A DNA stretch of 64,000 nucleotides from Spirosoma oryzae. GTDB taxonomy: Bacteria > Bacteroidota > Bacteroidia > Cytophagales > Spirosomataceae. A model generated the notes under the pieces. The model saw only the letters and a program-made list of their open reading frames with translations. It did not search any database and was not told the origin of the DNA. The DNA is taken from the NCBI RefSeq assembly GCF_003002825.1, contig NZ_PVTE01000011.1, forward strand, positions 1 through 64,000. The letters are read 5' to 3'. Within the stretch, counting starts at the first letter, position 1. Each line of letters opens with the position of its first letter. This document shows, in pieces, positions 46,200-54,625 of this stretch. The translations under genes and the position numbers were made by a program.

Positions 46200-46207
46200 T
46201 ATCTTTG
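46200..46207 (+). promoter_or_regulatory. -7 element upstream of the HAD gene
   Basis: TATCTTTG fits TAnnTTTG and lies 38 bp before the ATG at 46245, in the divergent region between the ATPase and HAD genes. No TTG at the right distance. Confidence 0.4.
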
Positions 46208-46244
46208 GCTTTCGGTTCACTGCTTGATGAACCGGCTATTATGC

Positions 46245-46889
46245 ATGGAGAATAAGACCACGCTCAAGAATCTGATCTTCGACCTCGGCGACGTTATCAT
46301 TCCGATCGACCTGACAGCGCCCCTGCGCAACTTTGCGATGCTGGCGAACCTACCGGAGGAGGAAGTAAAAGCGCTCTGGAAAGAACACGATATCTGGAAC
46401 CGGTATGAAACGGGGCTGATTGATGACGAAAGCTTCCGCGCGCACGTCCGCAAAGTACTGTACGATCGCACCGACGCTCCTGAAAGCTGGGCTGATGAAG
46501 TTATTGATACGGCCTGGAATTCGGTGCTGCTCGATCTGCCTGTGACGCGTGTCGAACGAGTTCGGGAGTTGGGAAGTCGGTATCGGCTGTTCTTGCTGAG
46601 TAATACCAATCCGGTACACATTCGGCAGGTTAATCGGATGTTGACCGAACTGCATCAGCCAACGCTGGAGGAGTTGTTCGAGCGGGTGTTTTATTCGTAC
46701 GACGTGAAGATGATGAAACCGTCGCCCGACATCTATCAGCACGTACTGACCGAAGCTGGTCTGGTGGCCGAAGAAACAGCGTTCTTCGACGACAATGCTG
46801 CCAACATACAGGCTGCCGCTGCGTTAGGTATTCAGGCAGTGCACGTACAGCCGCCCAAGACGATTCTGGAGTATACCACGGATTTATGA
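46245..46889 (+). CDS. HAD-superfamily hydrolase, subfamily IA
   Basis: 214 residues from the ATG at 46245 (frame open to 46224). It has HAD motifs: LIFDLGDVIIPID (nucleophile Asp), LLSNTNPVH, KMMKPSPDIY, and FFDDNAANIQAA with the acidic pair. It resembles sugar-phosphate phosphatases of the YihX type. It overlaps the M50 protease gene by 4 bp (46886-46889). The function is a small-molecule phosphatase; the substrate is not clear. Confidence 0.88.
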   Translation: MENKTTLKNLIFDLGDVIIPIDLTAPLRNFAMLANLPEEEVKALWKEHDIWNRYETGLIDDESFRAHVRKVLYDRTDAPESWADEVIDTAWNSVLLDLPVTRVERVRELGSRYRLFLLSNTNPVHIRQVNRMLTELHQPTLEELFERVFYSYDVKMMKPSPDIYQHVLTEAGLVAEETAFFDDNAANIQAAAALGIQAVHVQPPKTILEYTTDL

Positions 46890-48037
46890 ACCAACAAACG
46901 AAAACGTACCTCCTTCATGGAGGTCTTTTTTTACTTACCCTCGTCACTACGACAATGGCTGGGGCCGAGTGGATGTTCGGCCGGTTGTTTATTCCAATCG
47001 AAGGTATGCAAACGCTGGGCTGGGATGAGTTTCTGGCCGGCCTGAACTTTTCAATCCCGTTTCTGGCAATCCTGACTGTCCACGAATTTGGGCACTATAT
47101 CGTTGCGCGACTCAATAAAGTGCGGGTGACGTTGCCGTATTACATTCCGCTTTGGCTGGGTATTGGCGAAAGTATCGGTACGCTGGGAGCATTCATCCGA
47201 ATTCAGGATTACATCAACAGTCGTCGGAAATATTTCGATATTGGCATTGCCGGGCCGCTGGCCGGGTTTGTACTGGCGCTGGTAGTGTTGTGGTATGGCT
47301 TCACGCACCTGCCCCCGGTCGATTATATTTTTACCATCCACCCGGAATACAAAAAATGGGGGCTCGACTACGCTAAGTATGCGTATCAGAAACTGCCTGA
47401 AGGTGGCGTAATTGCGCTGGGTGATAACCTGCTGTTCTCCTTTTTTAAACAGTATGTAGCCGATCCGGCACTATTACCACATCCCTATGAAATGGTGCAC
47501 TATCCATATCTATTGGCGGGATATCTGGCCTTATTCTTCACATCGTTGAATCTGATCCCCATCGGTCAACTCGACGGCGGTCATATTCTTTACGCGTTGA
47601 TCGGGAAGGAACGGTTTCGCTGGGTAGCACCGGCCCTGTTTATCGTCTTCGCCTTTTACGCTGGACTGGGGGTATACAAACCGGCTGATTTTGCGGTGCC
47701 AACCGATGAAGCGTTCCTGAGTGAACTGGCGTCATTTGGGCTATACGCGTTCTTCATGTATCTGGCGTTCACGCGCATCAGCGAGCAGCGCATGACGGCC
47801 CTGATGATTGCACTTAGTGTCGTTGCGCTGCAATTGCTGGTGTCGACCATCCAACCTGATTGGAACGGGTATCCCGGCTTTCTGGTATTTGTGTTTGTCT
47901 TGGGCCGTATCCTGGGCGTATACCATCCGGACACAGAACTACAGGAACCGCTCGATCTGAAACGAACGGTATTGGGTTGGCTGGCACTGGTTGTGTTTAT
48001 CATCAGTTTCAGCCCCCGCCCATTTATACTGACCTAG
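46886..48037 (+). CDS. Site-2-protease family membrane metallopeptidase (M50)
   Basis: A 383-residue polytopic membrane protein. The zinc motif HEFGH lies in a membrane helix at about residues 66-70, and the third ligand in NLIPIGQLDGGHI at about residue 229. Six to eight hydrophobic segments are visible. It would cut transmembrane substrates inside the membrane. It overlaps the upstream HAD gene by 4 bp. Its stop overlaps the stop of the convergent aquaporin gene by 4 bp. Confidence 0.9.
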   Translation: MNQQTKTYLLHGGLFLLTLVTTTMAGAEWMFGRLFIPIEGMQTLGWDEFLAGLNFSIPFLAILTVHEFGHYIVARLNKVRVTLPYYIPLWLGIGESIGTLGAFIRIQDYINSRRKYFDIGIAGPLAGFVLALVVLWYGFTHLPPVDYIFTIHPEYKKWGLDYAKYAYQKLPEGGVIALGDNLLFSFFKQYVADPALLPHPYEMVHYPYLLAGYLALFFTSLNLIPIGQLDGGHILYALIGKERFRWVAPALFIVFAFYAGLGVYKPADFAVPTDEAFLSELASFGLYAFFMYLAFTRISEQRMTALMIALSVVALQLLVSTIQPDWNGYPGFLVFVFVLGRILGVYHPDTELQEPLDLKRTVLGWLALVVFIISFSPRPFILT

Positions 48038-48873
48038 GCGTTAGGGTTTTCGATCGGGAAATCGGGCGGGTTGGCCGTAGTCTCGAAAAGACCCGTTGGT
48101 TTGTCGCGTTTCCCTTGATCGGCTTCCTCCAGTTTTGGCTTCCAGTACCGTTTAAAAAGCCACGTCATCAGTAGCATGGCGCTAACCGGAGCCAGAACGT
48201 AAATCCAGTAGTCACGAAACGTGGCTGCGGCAGCCGCAGCCCCCAGCGAACGGGCTGGATTGGTGCTCATACCCGAAAAAGGCGCTTCGAAGACGATAAA
48301 CAGCATAATCAGCACGATGTTGAACCAGCTGTTTTGCTTCCGAATTTTCTCCGTGTGCATTGTAATCAGCGTGATTATCATCAACATCGAGGAAATGATG
48401 AACTCGGCAAGCAGGGCAACGGGCCATCCACCGTTCTCGGGCCTGGGGGCGCTTAAGTTGAAGTTAACCTCCTGATGATCGTACCAGGGCTTAAGAATAG
48501 TAAACATGATCCAGCCGACAATAACGGCTGCGCCACATTGGAAGACGATGTACCAGAACGCATCGATAGCCGAAATCTTCCCCAGATACCGAAACGATAA
48601 AGTCACCGCCGGGTTAATGTGGGAGCCAGACTTTTTGCCCCAGGGATTGAAGTTGACAACAATCAGAACGACACCAACAAGTAGCGCCTGCACCGTTCGA
48701 CGCCATAGCTTTGAGTCTCCCAGATGTTGGCGGACAGGAGAATCGGGATGATGTATGACAACGGCTGTCAGACAGGATACAATCATGAACAGCGTTACGC
48801 CACCTGCTTCAGCCAGATAACTCTTCCAGTTTTTGTTTATCGCGCTTGTCAGTATGGCAACCGAACTATTCAT
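48034..48873 (-). CDS. Aquaporin/glycerol-facilitator (MIP) family channel
   Basis: A 279-residue protein with six predicted membrane segments and both NPA boxes: SGSHINPAVTLSF and SGMSTNPARSLGAA. The Arg after the second NPA is the usual selectivity-filter residue. The hydrophilic C-terminal tail (KPKLEEADQGKRDKP) is unusual in length. It transports water or small polyols. No close partner gene is seen. Confidence 0.9.
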   Translation of the reverse strand: MNSSVAILTSAINKNWKSYLAEAGGVTLFMIVSCLTAVVIHHPDSPVRQHLGDSKLWRRTVQALLVGVVLIVVNFNPWGKKSGSHINPAVTLSFRYLGKISAIDAFWYIVFQCGAAVIVGWIMFTILKPWYDHQEVNFNLSAPRPENGGWPVALLAEFIISSMLMIITLITMHTEKIRKQNSWFNIVLIMLFIVFEAPFSGMSTNPARSLGAAAAAATFRDYWIYVLAPVSAMLLMTWLFKRYWKPKLEEADQGKRDKPTGLFETTANPPDFPIENPNA

Positions 48874-48974
48874 AAGTAGTAATGATGACCATAAACGCCA
48901 ACGCTTTGTGCGTGTTATGGTTGGCCACTACCTGCGAGAATGCCGGATAAACGGGTGTGATTGGCCGATTTTGC

Positions 48975-49670
48975 TTACAGGATGCCTTCATCGGCAAAGC
49001 TGTAATAGGCCTTGTCGGTGAAAATCAGGTGGTCGAGAACAGGGATGTCGAGCAGTCGGCCCGCGTCTTTCAGGCGTCGTGTCAGGTCTTTGTCGGCTTG
49101 GGAAGGTGTGAGATTACCGGATGGGTGATTGTGAAGCAGAATCATTCCCGACGCCAATTGTTCCAGCGCGTGTCTGAAGATGATTTTGGGGTCGGCGACG
49201 GTGCCGGATACGCCCCCCGCACTAACCTGCACCGGGCGCATCACTTCGTTGGCGCGGTTGAGCAGCAGAATCCAGAACTCTTCGTGGGGCTTGTCAAGCA
49301 GATGGGGGAGCATCTCATTGTAGGCATCCCGTGAGCAGGTGATACGCGCGCGCTGTGGTCGATCCTGCTCCCGTCGGCGACGGCCTAATTCAAGGGCGGC
49401 TACGATACTAATCGCTTTTGCTTCGCCGATACCCCGGAATTTCGATAAATCCTTGACGCTCAGCCGAGCCAATTCGTTAAGATTATGTCCGACGCTTTTC
49501 AGGATGATTCGTGCCACGTCGACGGCTGTCAGATCAACAGTACCGGAGTTGATCAGGATAGCGATTAGCTCAGCTTCTGACAGAGCGGCTTTTCCTTTTA
49601 GCATCAATTTTTCGCGAGGACGATCTTCTTCGGCCCAGCTCTGAATCGTGCCGGAGGTTTCGTAAGTCAT
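48975..49670 (-). CDS. radC: RadC family JAB-domain protein
   Basis: A 231-residue protein: an N-terminal helix-hairpin-helix-like part (LARLSVKDLSKFRGIGEAKAISIVAALELGRR) and a C-terminal JAB domain with the metal set in LLHNHPSGNLTPSQADKDLTRRLKDAGRLLDIPVLDHLI. Once called a DNA-repair protein, its true role is uncertain. It is transcribed in the same direction as rpsT, after the rpsT terminator. Confidence 0.93.
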   Translation of the reverse strand: MTYETSGTIQSWAEEDRPREKLMLKGKAALSEAELIAILINSGTVDLTAVDVARIILKSVGHNLNELARLSVKDLSKFRGIGEAKAISIVAALELGRRRREQDRPQRARITCSRDAYNEMLPHLLDKPHEEFWILLLNRANEVMRPVQVSAGGVSGTVADPKIIFRHALEQLASGMILLHNHPSGNLTPSQADKDLTRRLKDAGRLLDIPVLDHLIFTDKAYYSFADEGIL

Positions 49671-49717
49671 GGATAGATAGTAGTTACGGTGGTAACGTAC
49701 TAGCTAAAGTGCATAAA

Positions 49718-49746
49718 AAAACCTTACCCGCAATGGGTAAGGTTTT
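49718..49746 (-). terminator. Terminator of rpsT
   Basis: A perfect 12-bp inverted repeat (49718-49729 with 49735-49746) with a 5-nt loop and A/T tracts, 25 bp after the rpsT stop. Confidence 0.82.
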
Positions 49747-49770
49747 GCAAGAAGGGAATGCAGTTACAAA

Positions 49771-50037
49771 CTAAGCGGCTGCCTGCTTCAGGTTGTTTAC
49801 CAGACGGGCCAGCTTCGATTTGTTGTTGGCTGCTTTATTGCGGTGAATAATGTTGCGTTTGGCCAGTTTGTCCAGCGCCGACGATACCGATTTGAACAGC
49901 TCGACAGCCATTGCATGATCGGTAGTAGCGCGAAGTTTCTTAACCATGTTCCGGGTCGTTACGTGTTGGTAACGATTCAGCAGACGCTTCTTGGCGCTCG
50001 ACCGGATTGCTTTTTTGGTTGCCTTATGATTTGCCAT
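49771..50037 (-). CDS. rpsT: 30S ribosomal protein S20
   Basis: An 88-residue basic protein, MANHKATKKAIRSSAKKRLLNRYQHVTTRNMVKKLR at the start and DKLAKRNIIHRNKAANNKSKLARLVNNL at the end: a full-length S20. It has a clear own promoter (50077-50107) and terminator, so it is a monocistronic unit. Confidence 0.96.
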   Translation of the reverse strand: MANHKATKKAIRSSAKKRLLNRYQHVTTRNMVKKLRATTDHAMAVELFKSVSSALDKLAKRNIIHRNKAANNKSKLARLVNNLKQAAA

Positions 50038-50076
50038 CGGTATGTACTATAAGTTCGTTGTCGCGATATGAGGGCG

Positions 50077-50107
50077 CAAAAATAAAAAAAACGACGAGAG
50101 AATGCAA
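50077..50107 (-). promoter_or_regulatory. Promoter of rpsT
   Basis: TTG (complement of 50105-50107), 20 bp, then TATTTTTG (complement of 50077-50084): a full match to the Bacteroidota consensus. The leader is about 30-40 nt. Confidence 0.7.
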
Positions 50108-50124
50108 TTCCTGCGCCGTTTTTT
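50086..50124 (-). terminator. Terminator of the Dabb-domain gene, overlapping the rpsT promoter
   Basis: An 11-bp stem with one G-U pair (50086-50096 with 50114-50124), with A and T runs. On the minus strand the T-run is the spacer of the rpsT promoter. The -33 TTG of rpsT lies in the hairpin loop. Confidence 0.65.
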
Positions 50125-50140
50125 ATACAGCTTCCAGCGT

Positions 50141-50539
50141 TTACGAGCGAATATCCGCGTTGACAGTCAGCTTCTTTGCCCAGTTTGCGCTATTTTCTTT
50201 GACGAACTGCTTGAATAGTGGGCTGTTTTCAAATTTTTTAATGTCGGCCTCCGTCTGAAACGTAATGTAATGGACTACGTCATACTCAGCGGCAGCCTGA
50301 TTGGGCAGAATAGTCTTACCGGACGTGTAACTGACTACCTGTGGAATTTCGGCTTTCAGCGCTGCAAAACCGTTCATATGCTGTTCTACGGCTGCACTTT
50401 CGACGCCTTTTTTAAATTTTATGCACACAATCTGCTGTTTCTGGGCTTTGCGAGCCGGAGTGTACGCGCCATAGATTGTGAGGGCAAAGGCGCACATCAG
50501 CACAACAACAAGGAGGTAACCACGCGATTTAGAATTCAT
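50141..50539 (-). CDS. Membrane-anchored Dabb (stress-responsive A/B barrel) protein
   Basis: A 132-residue protein with one N-terminal membrane segment (about residues 8-28, LLVVVLMCAFALTIYGAY), then a compact Dabb domain: IVCIKFKKGVESAAVEQHMNGFAALKAEIPQV...EYDVVHYITFQTEADIKKFENSPLFKQF. Dabb domains form dimeric alpha/beta barrels with mixed functions. The enzyme activity, if any, is unknown. Its transcript ends at the hairpin that overlaps the rpsT promoter. Confidence 0.82.
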   Translation of the reverse strand: MNSKSRGYLLVVVLMCAFALTIYGAYTPARKAQKQQIVCIKFKKGVESAAVEQHMNGFAALKAEIPQVVSYTSGKTILPNQAAAEYDVVHYITFQTEADIKKFENSPLFKQFVKENSANWAKKLTVNADIRS

Positions 50540-50630
50540 TATTTTTTGTTCTTTATTAATTTGTCAAAATATTATTCTGATACAGGACAAGTTTTTGGCG
50601 AATAGTTTAACTATTTACTTGTAAAGTACC

Positions 50631-51668
50631 ATGTATTGGCAAATGTACTACAGATTTATTTGGTTGGTTATCTTATCGACATTTTTCTCCGTAGTGGTAT
50701 CGCGGCCGATACAGGCTGCGTCTAACCCTGGGCCAGTATTAAGGAAATATGGCGGGCCAAAATGGGGGTTTTATGCACATCAGCAGATTAACCGGCTGGC
50801 TGTTTTTACGTTGCCTGCCGAGATGATACCGTTTTTCAAGAAGCACATTCAGTACCTGACTGATAATGCTGTCAACCCTGATAAACGCCGGTATGCCGTT
50901 GTGGGTGAAGCGCCCAGGCATTTCATCGATCTGGATGCTTATCCGGATACACTGGCTACCACATTGCCCCGTTTTTACAAGGATGCGGCTGAACGGTACG
51001 GTGCCGATACGCTGGCTCTGCATGGTCTGGTACCGTGGCAGATTCAATTGACGAAATACCAATTGACCGAAGCCTTCCGAAAACAGAACGTCCGGCAAAT
51101 CCTACGGGTAGCGGCTGATCTGGGACACTACATCGCCGACGCCAATGTGCCGCTGCATACAACCCGAAACTACAATGGGCAGTTGACCGGTCAGCATGGG
51201 ATACACGGCTTTTGGGAGTCGCGACTACCCGAACTGTTCAGCAAGGAGTACGATTTTCTGACCGGACCGGCTGAGTACATACAGTCGCCCCAGCGGGTGG
51301 CTTGGCGGGCGGTCTTTCGAGCAAATGCCGCGCTCGATTCCGTGCTGCGCATAGAACAGGAATTAACCAACGAAACAGGGGATACCCGCAAATTTGGCTT
51401 TGACGAGCGTAACGGTACCACGCTCAAAGTATACGCCAGGGATTTCTCACAGCGCTACCATGACCGGCTAAGTGGACAGGTTGAACGGCAAATGCGCGCA
51501 TCGGTCAAAATGGTAGGTGATTTCTGGTTCACCTGCTGGGTCGATGCGGGACAGCCGGATATGGCTAAACTGGCAAAACGCGAGTTGGCTGCTGAAGACG
51601 ATCAGGCTGAAGCGGAGGAAAAGAAAAGCTGGCTGAAGCGGCTGTTTTTAGCCAGAGATGAGAATTGA
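50631..51668 (+). CDS. Secreted zinc-dependent phospholipase C/S1-P1 nuclease-like protein
   Basis: A 345-residue protein with a signal peptide (about 1-30). It has the zinc-ligand pattern of the S1-P1/PLC fold: W and H in KWGFYAHQQINRLA, PRHFIDLDAYP, AADLGHYIADANVPLHTTRNYNGQ, and GIHGFWESRL. The basic tail (EEKKSWLKRLFLARD) is unusual. The substrate may be phospholipid or nucleic acid; the fold does not decide this. It ends at a long hairpin shared with the sugar transferase gene. Confidence 0.82.
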   Translation: MYWQMYYRFIWLVILSTFFSVVVSRPIQAASNPGPVLRKYGGPKWGFYAHQQINRLAVFTLPAEMIPFFKKHIQYLTDNAVNPDKRRYAVVGEAPRHFIDLDAYPDTLATTLPRFYKDAAERYGADTLALHGLVPWQIQLTKYQLTEAFRKQNVRQILRVAADLGHYIADANVPLHTTRNYNGQLTGQHGIHGFWESRLPELFSKEYDFLTGPAEYIQSPQRVAWRAVFRANAALDSVLRIEQELTNETGDTRKFGFDERNGTTLKVYARDFSQRYHDRLSGQVERQMRASVKMVGDFWFTCWVDAGQPDMAKLAKRELAAEDDQAEAEEKKSWLKRLFLARDEN

Positions 51669-51676
51669 CAGTGAAG

Positions 51677-51752
51677 CGAAAAGAGGATAGACGTAAAAAG
51701 AAAGACACGGGCGCAAAACCTTCTTTCTTCTTACGTCTATCCTCTTTTCGCT
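51677..51752. terminator. Long bidirectional terminator hairpin
   Basis: A 21-bp perfect stem (51677-51697 with 51732-51752), extended inside by a 7-bp AAGAAAG/CTTTCTT stem. It lies between convergent genes. Confidence 0.8.
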
Positions 51753-51755
51753 CTT

Positions 51756-52964
51756 TTACAAATAATCCACGATTCGACGTCCGAACAGGCCGTGTTGAAT
51801 TTCGCGACGCAATACCGCCAGTCGGCGACGAGGGTGGGTATTGACGTACATAGCCCGCATCTTAAGTGTAAAGCTGGTTAGCATATACAGGCCGAACATA
51901 CCGCCCAGAATCAGGAGCGAAGCCGTATTGGAAATATCGCGGTGAAAAAATAGAAACAGCATCGTGTTCAACAGCGACGCAATGCACATGACGGCCGTTG
52001 CCTGCATGTGGGTCAGGCCGTTATCGAGCAGGATATGGTGCATGTGGTTACGGTCGGCGGAGAAAGGCGAACGCCCGGCCAGAATCCGCACCAGAAATAC
52101 CCGAAGCGTATCGAAAATTGGCACGATCAGGATCACGATAGCGATAATGGGCGCGTTGAAGAACGCCGTCGGTTCGTATCGGTATGATGCATTCAGGCTG
52201 ACGAAGCGAACGGCGAAGAACGCCAGCATAAAGCCGATAATCAGCGACCCGGTGTTGCCCATGAATATCTTGCTGGTCCGCGAAAAATTGAAACGCATGA
52301 AACCCAGTAGGGCACCAGCCAATGTAAAGGCCATGCAGGCCATGGCGAAGTGATTTGTCAGCAAAAACCAGCCACCGAACGTACCGCTGGCAATGGTCGC
52401 AATGCCCGCAGCCAGTCCGTCGATGCCATCAATCAGATTGATTGCGTTCGTCAGGGCGATAAAGATGAAGCAGGTCAACAGAATACTGACGACGATATTG
52501 ATGTGATGGAATCCCATGATATCGTAGAGGTAATCGACACGTAGATCTCCGAAAAAAATCAGAATCATGGCTGCCAGTACCTGAAAGACAATTTTCTTGT
52601 TTGGGTCAATGCCAACCAGGTCGTCTTTTATACCCGTAAAAAACAGGATTGTCATACCCGCGATCGACAGATTCGTGCGGTACACGTCGGTCTGATCCAG
52701 GCTAGGCCATAGAAAGTAAGCGATCAGGATAGCTGCAAAGATGGCGACGCCCCCGAGGGTAGGCGTTGGCACCTTGTGGGCCCGACGCTCGCCGGGTTTC
52801 TCCATCAGCGACTTCAGTTCAGCAATCTTGATAACGACCGGAATTGCCAGTATCGAAACGAAACAAGCTACCAGGAAGGACAGAATGCACTGATACATGC
52901 CGAGCTTGAATAGATCGTCACTTAGCTTATTCTGTAGATAGGCAATTACCAGGTCAAAGTTCAT
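51756..52964 (-). CDS. WecA/TagO-type undecaprenyl-phosphate sugar-1-phosphate transferase
   Basis: A 402-residue protein with about ten membrane helices. It has motifs of the MraY/WecA family: HKVPTPTLGGVAIF, FFTGIKDDLVGIDPNKK, NAINLIDGIDGLAAGIA, GNTGSLIIGF and DRNHMHHILLDNGLTH. The DGIDGLA core and C-terminal HMHH favour WecA/TagO over MraY. It starts a polysaccharide by putting a sugar-1-phosphate on the lipid carrier, and it leads the cluster to the right. Confidence 0.9.
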   Translation of the reverse strand: MNFDLVIAYLQNKLSDDLFKLGMYQCILSFLVACFVSILAIPVVIKIAELKSLMEKPGERRAHKVPTPTLGGVAIFAAILIAYFLWPSLDQTDVYRTNLSIAGMTILFFTGIKDDLVGIDPNKKIVFQVLAAMILIFFGDLRVDYLYDIMGFHHINIVVSILLTCFIFIALTNAINLIDGIDGLAAGIATIASGTFGGWFLLTNHFAMACMAFTLAGALLGFMRFNFSRTSKIFMGNTGSLIIGFMLAFFAVRFVSLNASYRYEPTAFFNAPIIAIVILIVPIFDTLRVFLVRILAGRSPFSADRNHMHHILLDNGLTHMQATAVMCIASLLNTMLFLFFHRDISNTASLLILGGMFGLYMLTSFTLKMRAMYVNTHPRRRLAVLRREIQHGLFGRRIVDYL

Positions 52965-53163
52965 AGGCGGTTTCGTTCAAGGTAGTCACCCGATTAACTT
53001 AACCACTTACTGACCGCATTTGCGGGCTGATCGAGTTAACGAGTAGAGTCCGTTCAGATACTGTATCGTCTGACCATACCGAACGTAATTGATGGACAGA
53101 CACAAATTTTGTACGATCTCAGCGAATCAGGCCAACAATTCGATTAAACGGTTTATAGTTCGC

Positions 53164-53937
53164 TTATTTTTTACGATAGGTAATCGGTGGCTTGCTAAAA
53201 AACTGCCCGATTTTCCGCAACGGTTTCATCCAGAGTGTCGCTCTATACGGACGAAGTTCGTTCAATTGCCAGGCCAACCGATCTTCCTGATTCGCTCTGA
53301 GCCGATTGGCAACGCTGGCATTGCTAACTCCACCGGCCCGCATCACGACGATAACTTCGCTTAGATAAGCCAGTTTGGCCTTGTACTTATGAATAAAACG
53401 TAGCATCAGCTCATAATCGGCCGCACTTTTCATGTCCAGCCGAAATAAACCGTGTTGCTCGTATAAGGTACGTTTCACGAAGAACGACGGATGTCCCGGC
53501 ATCCAGCCCCACAGAAAAGCGTTGGGTCGAAAGTGCCCTGATTTCCAGTAACGCGTAACCTTTTCCGTATTAACCCGATCGACATAGACGATATCACCGT
53601 AAACTGCATCGCACTGACTTTGACGAAACAAATTCATTACGTCACGAATGATGTCGGGGTGGGGGTAGAAATCGTCGGCGTTCAGAATGCCGACAATATC
53701 GCCAGTGGCCATACCGATGCCTTTATTCATAGCATCGTACAAACCGTTATCGCGCTCGGAAACAAACTGACTGATCCGATCGCCGTACGATTGAACGATT
53801 GCTACTGTTCCGTCAGTCGAACCGCCATCCACGACGATGTATTCGATGTCATCGTATGTTTGACCAACGACGGAATCGATACAATCGCGAACGAACGCAG
53901 CGCCGTTATAGACAACAGTAATCAGCGAAATTTTCAC
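53164..53937 (-). CDS. Glycosyltransferase family 2
   Basis: A 257-residue GT-A enzyme: SLITVVYNGAAFVRDCIDSVVGQTY, VVDGGSTDGT, SERDNGLYDAMNKGI and the DXD-like NADDFYPHPD. It adds one sugar in exopolysaccharide assembly. The upstream gap to the WcaF-like gene is about 97 bp. The 199-bp gap before the WecA-like gene (52965-53163) holds no gene I can see. Confidence 0.9.
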   Translation of the reverse strand: MKISLITVVYNGAAFVRDCIDSVVGQTYDDIEYIVVDGGSTDGTVAIVQSYGDRISQFVSERDNGLYDAMNKGIGMATGDIVGILNADDFYPHPDIIRDVMNLFRQSQCDAVYGDIVYVDRVNTEKVTRYWKSGHFRPNAFLWGWMPGHPSFFVKRTLYEQHGLFRLDMKSAADYELMLRFIHKYKAKLAYLSEVIVVMRAGGVSNASVANRLRANQEDRLAWQLNELRPYRATLWMKPLRKIGQFFSKPPITYRKK

Positions 53938-54034
53938 GCAGTTTTGGATAAAAGCAAGCCAGTTACAGCTTTACTACCGGTACAAAGGTAGCTATGTTGG
54001 ATAAATACAACAAACTGGTGCGCCTGTGTGTTGG

Positions 54035-54625
54035 TTAGTCGATCGTACGCTCGCGTACTCGAACCGCCGGGTTACCCTGGTATATACCATATGGGTCCAG
54101 TGTTCGTGTCGCAACCGAGCCGACGGCCAGCACGGCATGTGCCCCCACATCGACGCCCGGACAAACGACGGCCCGTGCACCTATCCATGACCCCGCCCGT
54201 AGGACAATGGGTCGAACAATCAGGTCGAAGGTTGGGACCCGGTAGTTGTGGTTACCGGTTAGTAACATGGCTCCCTGCGACAGGCAAACGTTATCTTCGA
54301 TCGTTACCGGGCAGAGGTTATCGATCCAGACTTCTTCGCCAATCCAGACGTGACTACCGATGGTCAGCAGCCAGGGGTATTTGACATTGACTGCCGGCTT
54401 GATCATGACGCCGGTGCCCAGTTTGGCCCCGAATGCTTTCAGGACAAACCGTTTGAGCGATACCGGCAGCGGTAAATAAGTATTCAGCGTAACTGAATTG
54501 ACCAGGAACCAGAGCAGGATTTTCCAGCGCGGGCCAGGATTAAACCAGCTGTTATCGTATCGCGAAAGGTCGGTGCGGCCTGTCATGGCATTAGGCTGAT
54601 TTTTTTGGGGCAAGCTCTTTTCCAT
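54035..54625 (-). CDS. WcaF-type hexapeptide-repeat acetyltransferase
   Basis: A 196-residue left-handed beta-helix acyltransferase: RYDNSWFNPGPRWKILLWFLVN, VMIKPAVNVKYPWLLTIGSHVWIGEEVWIDN, GNHNYRVPTFDL, and GAHAVLAVGSVATRTLDPYGIYQGNPA. It matches colanic-acid WcaF enzymes that O-acetylate a sugar. The 5' end overlaps the upstream GT2 gene by 35 bp if the ATG at 54625 is used. The ATG at 54586 (MTGRTDLSRY) gives no overlap and may be the true start. Confidence 0.85.
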   Translation of the reverse strand: MEKSLPQKNQPNAMTGRTDLSRYDNSWFNPGPRWKILLWFLVNSVTLNTYLPLPVSLKRFVLKAFGAKLGTGVMIKPAVNVKYPWLLTIGSHVWIGEEVWIDNLCPVTIEDNVCLSQGAMLLTGNHNYRVPTFDLIVRPIVLRAGSWIGARAVVCPGVDVGAHAVLAVGSVATRTLDPYGIYQGNPAVRVRERTID

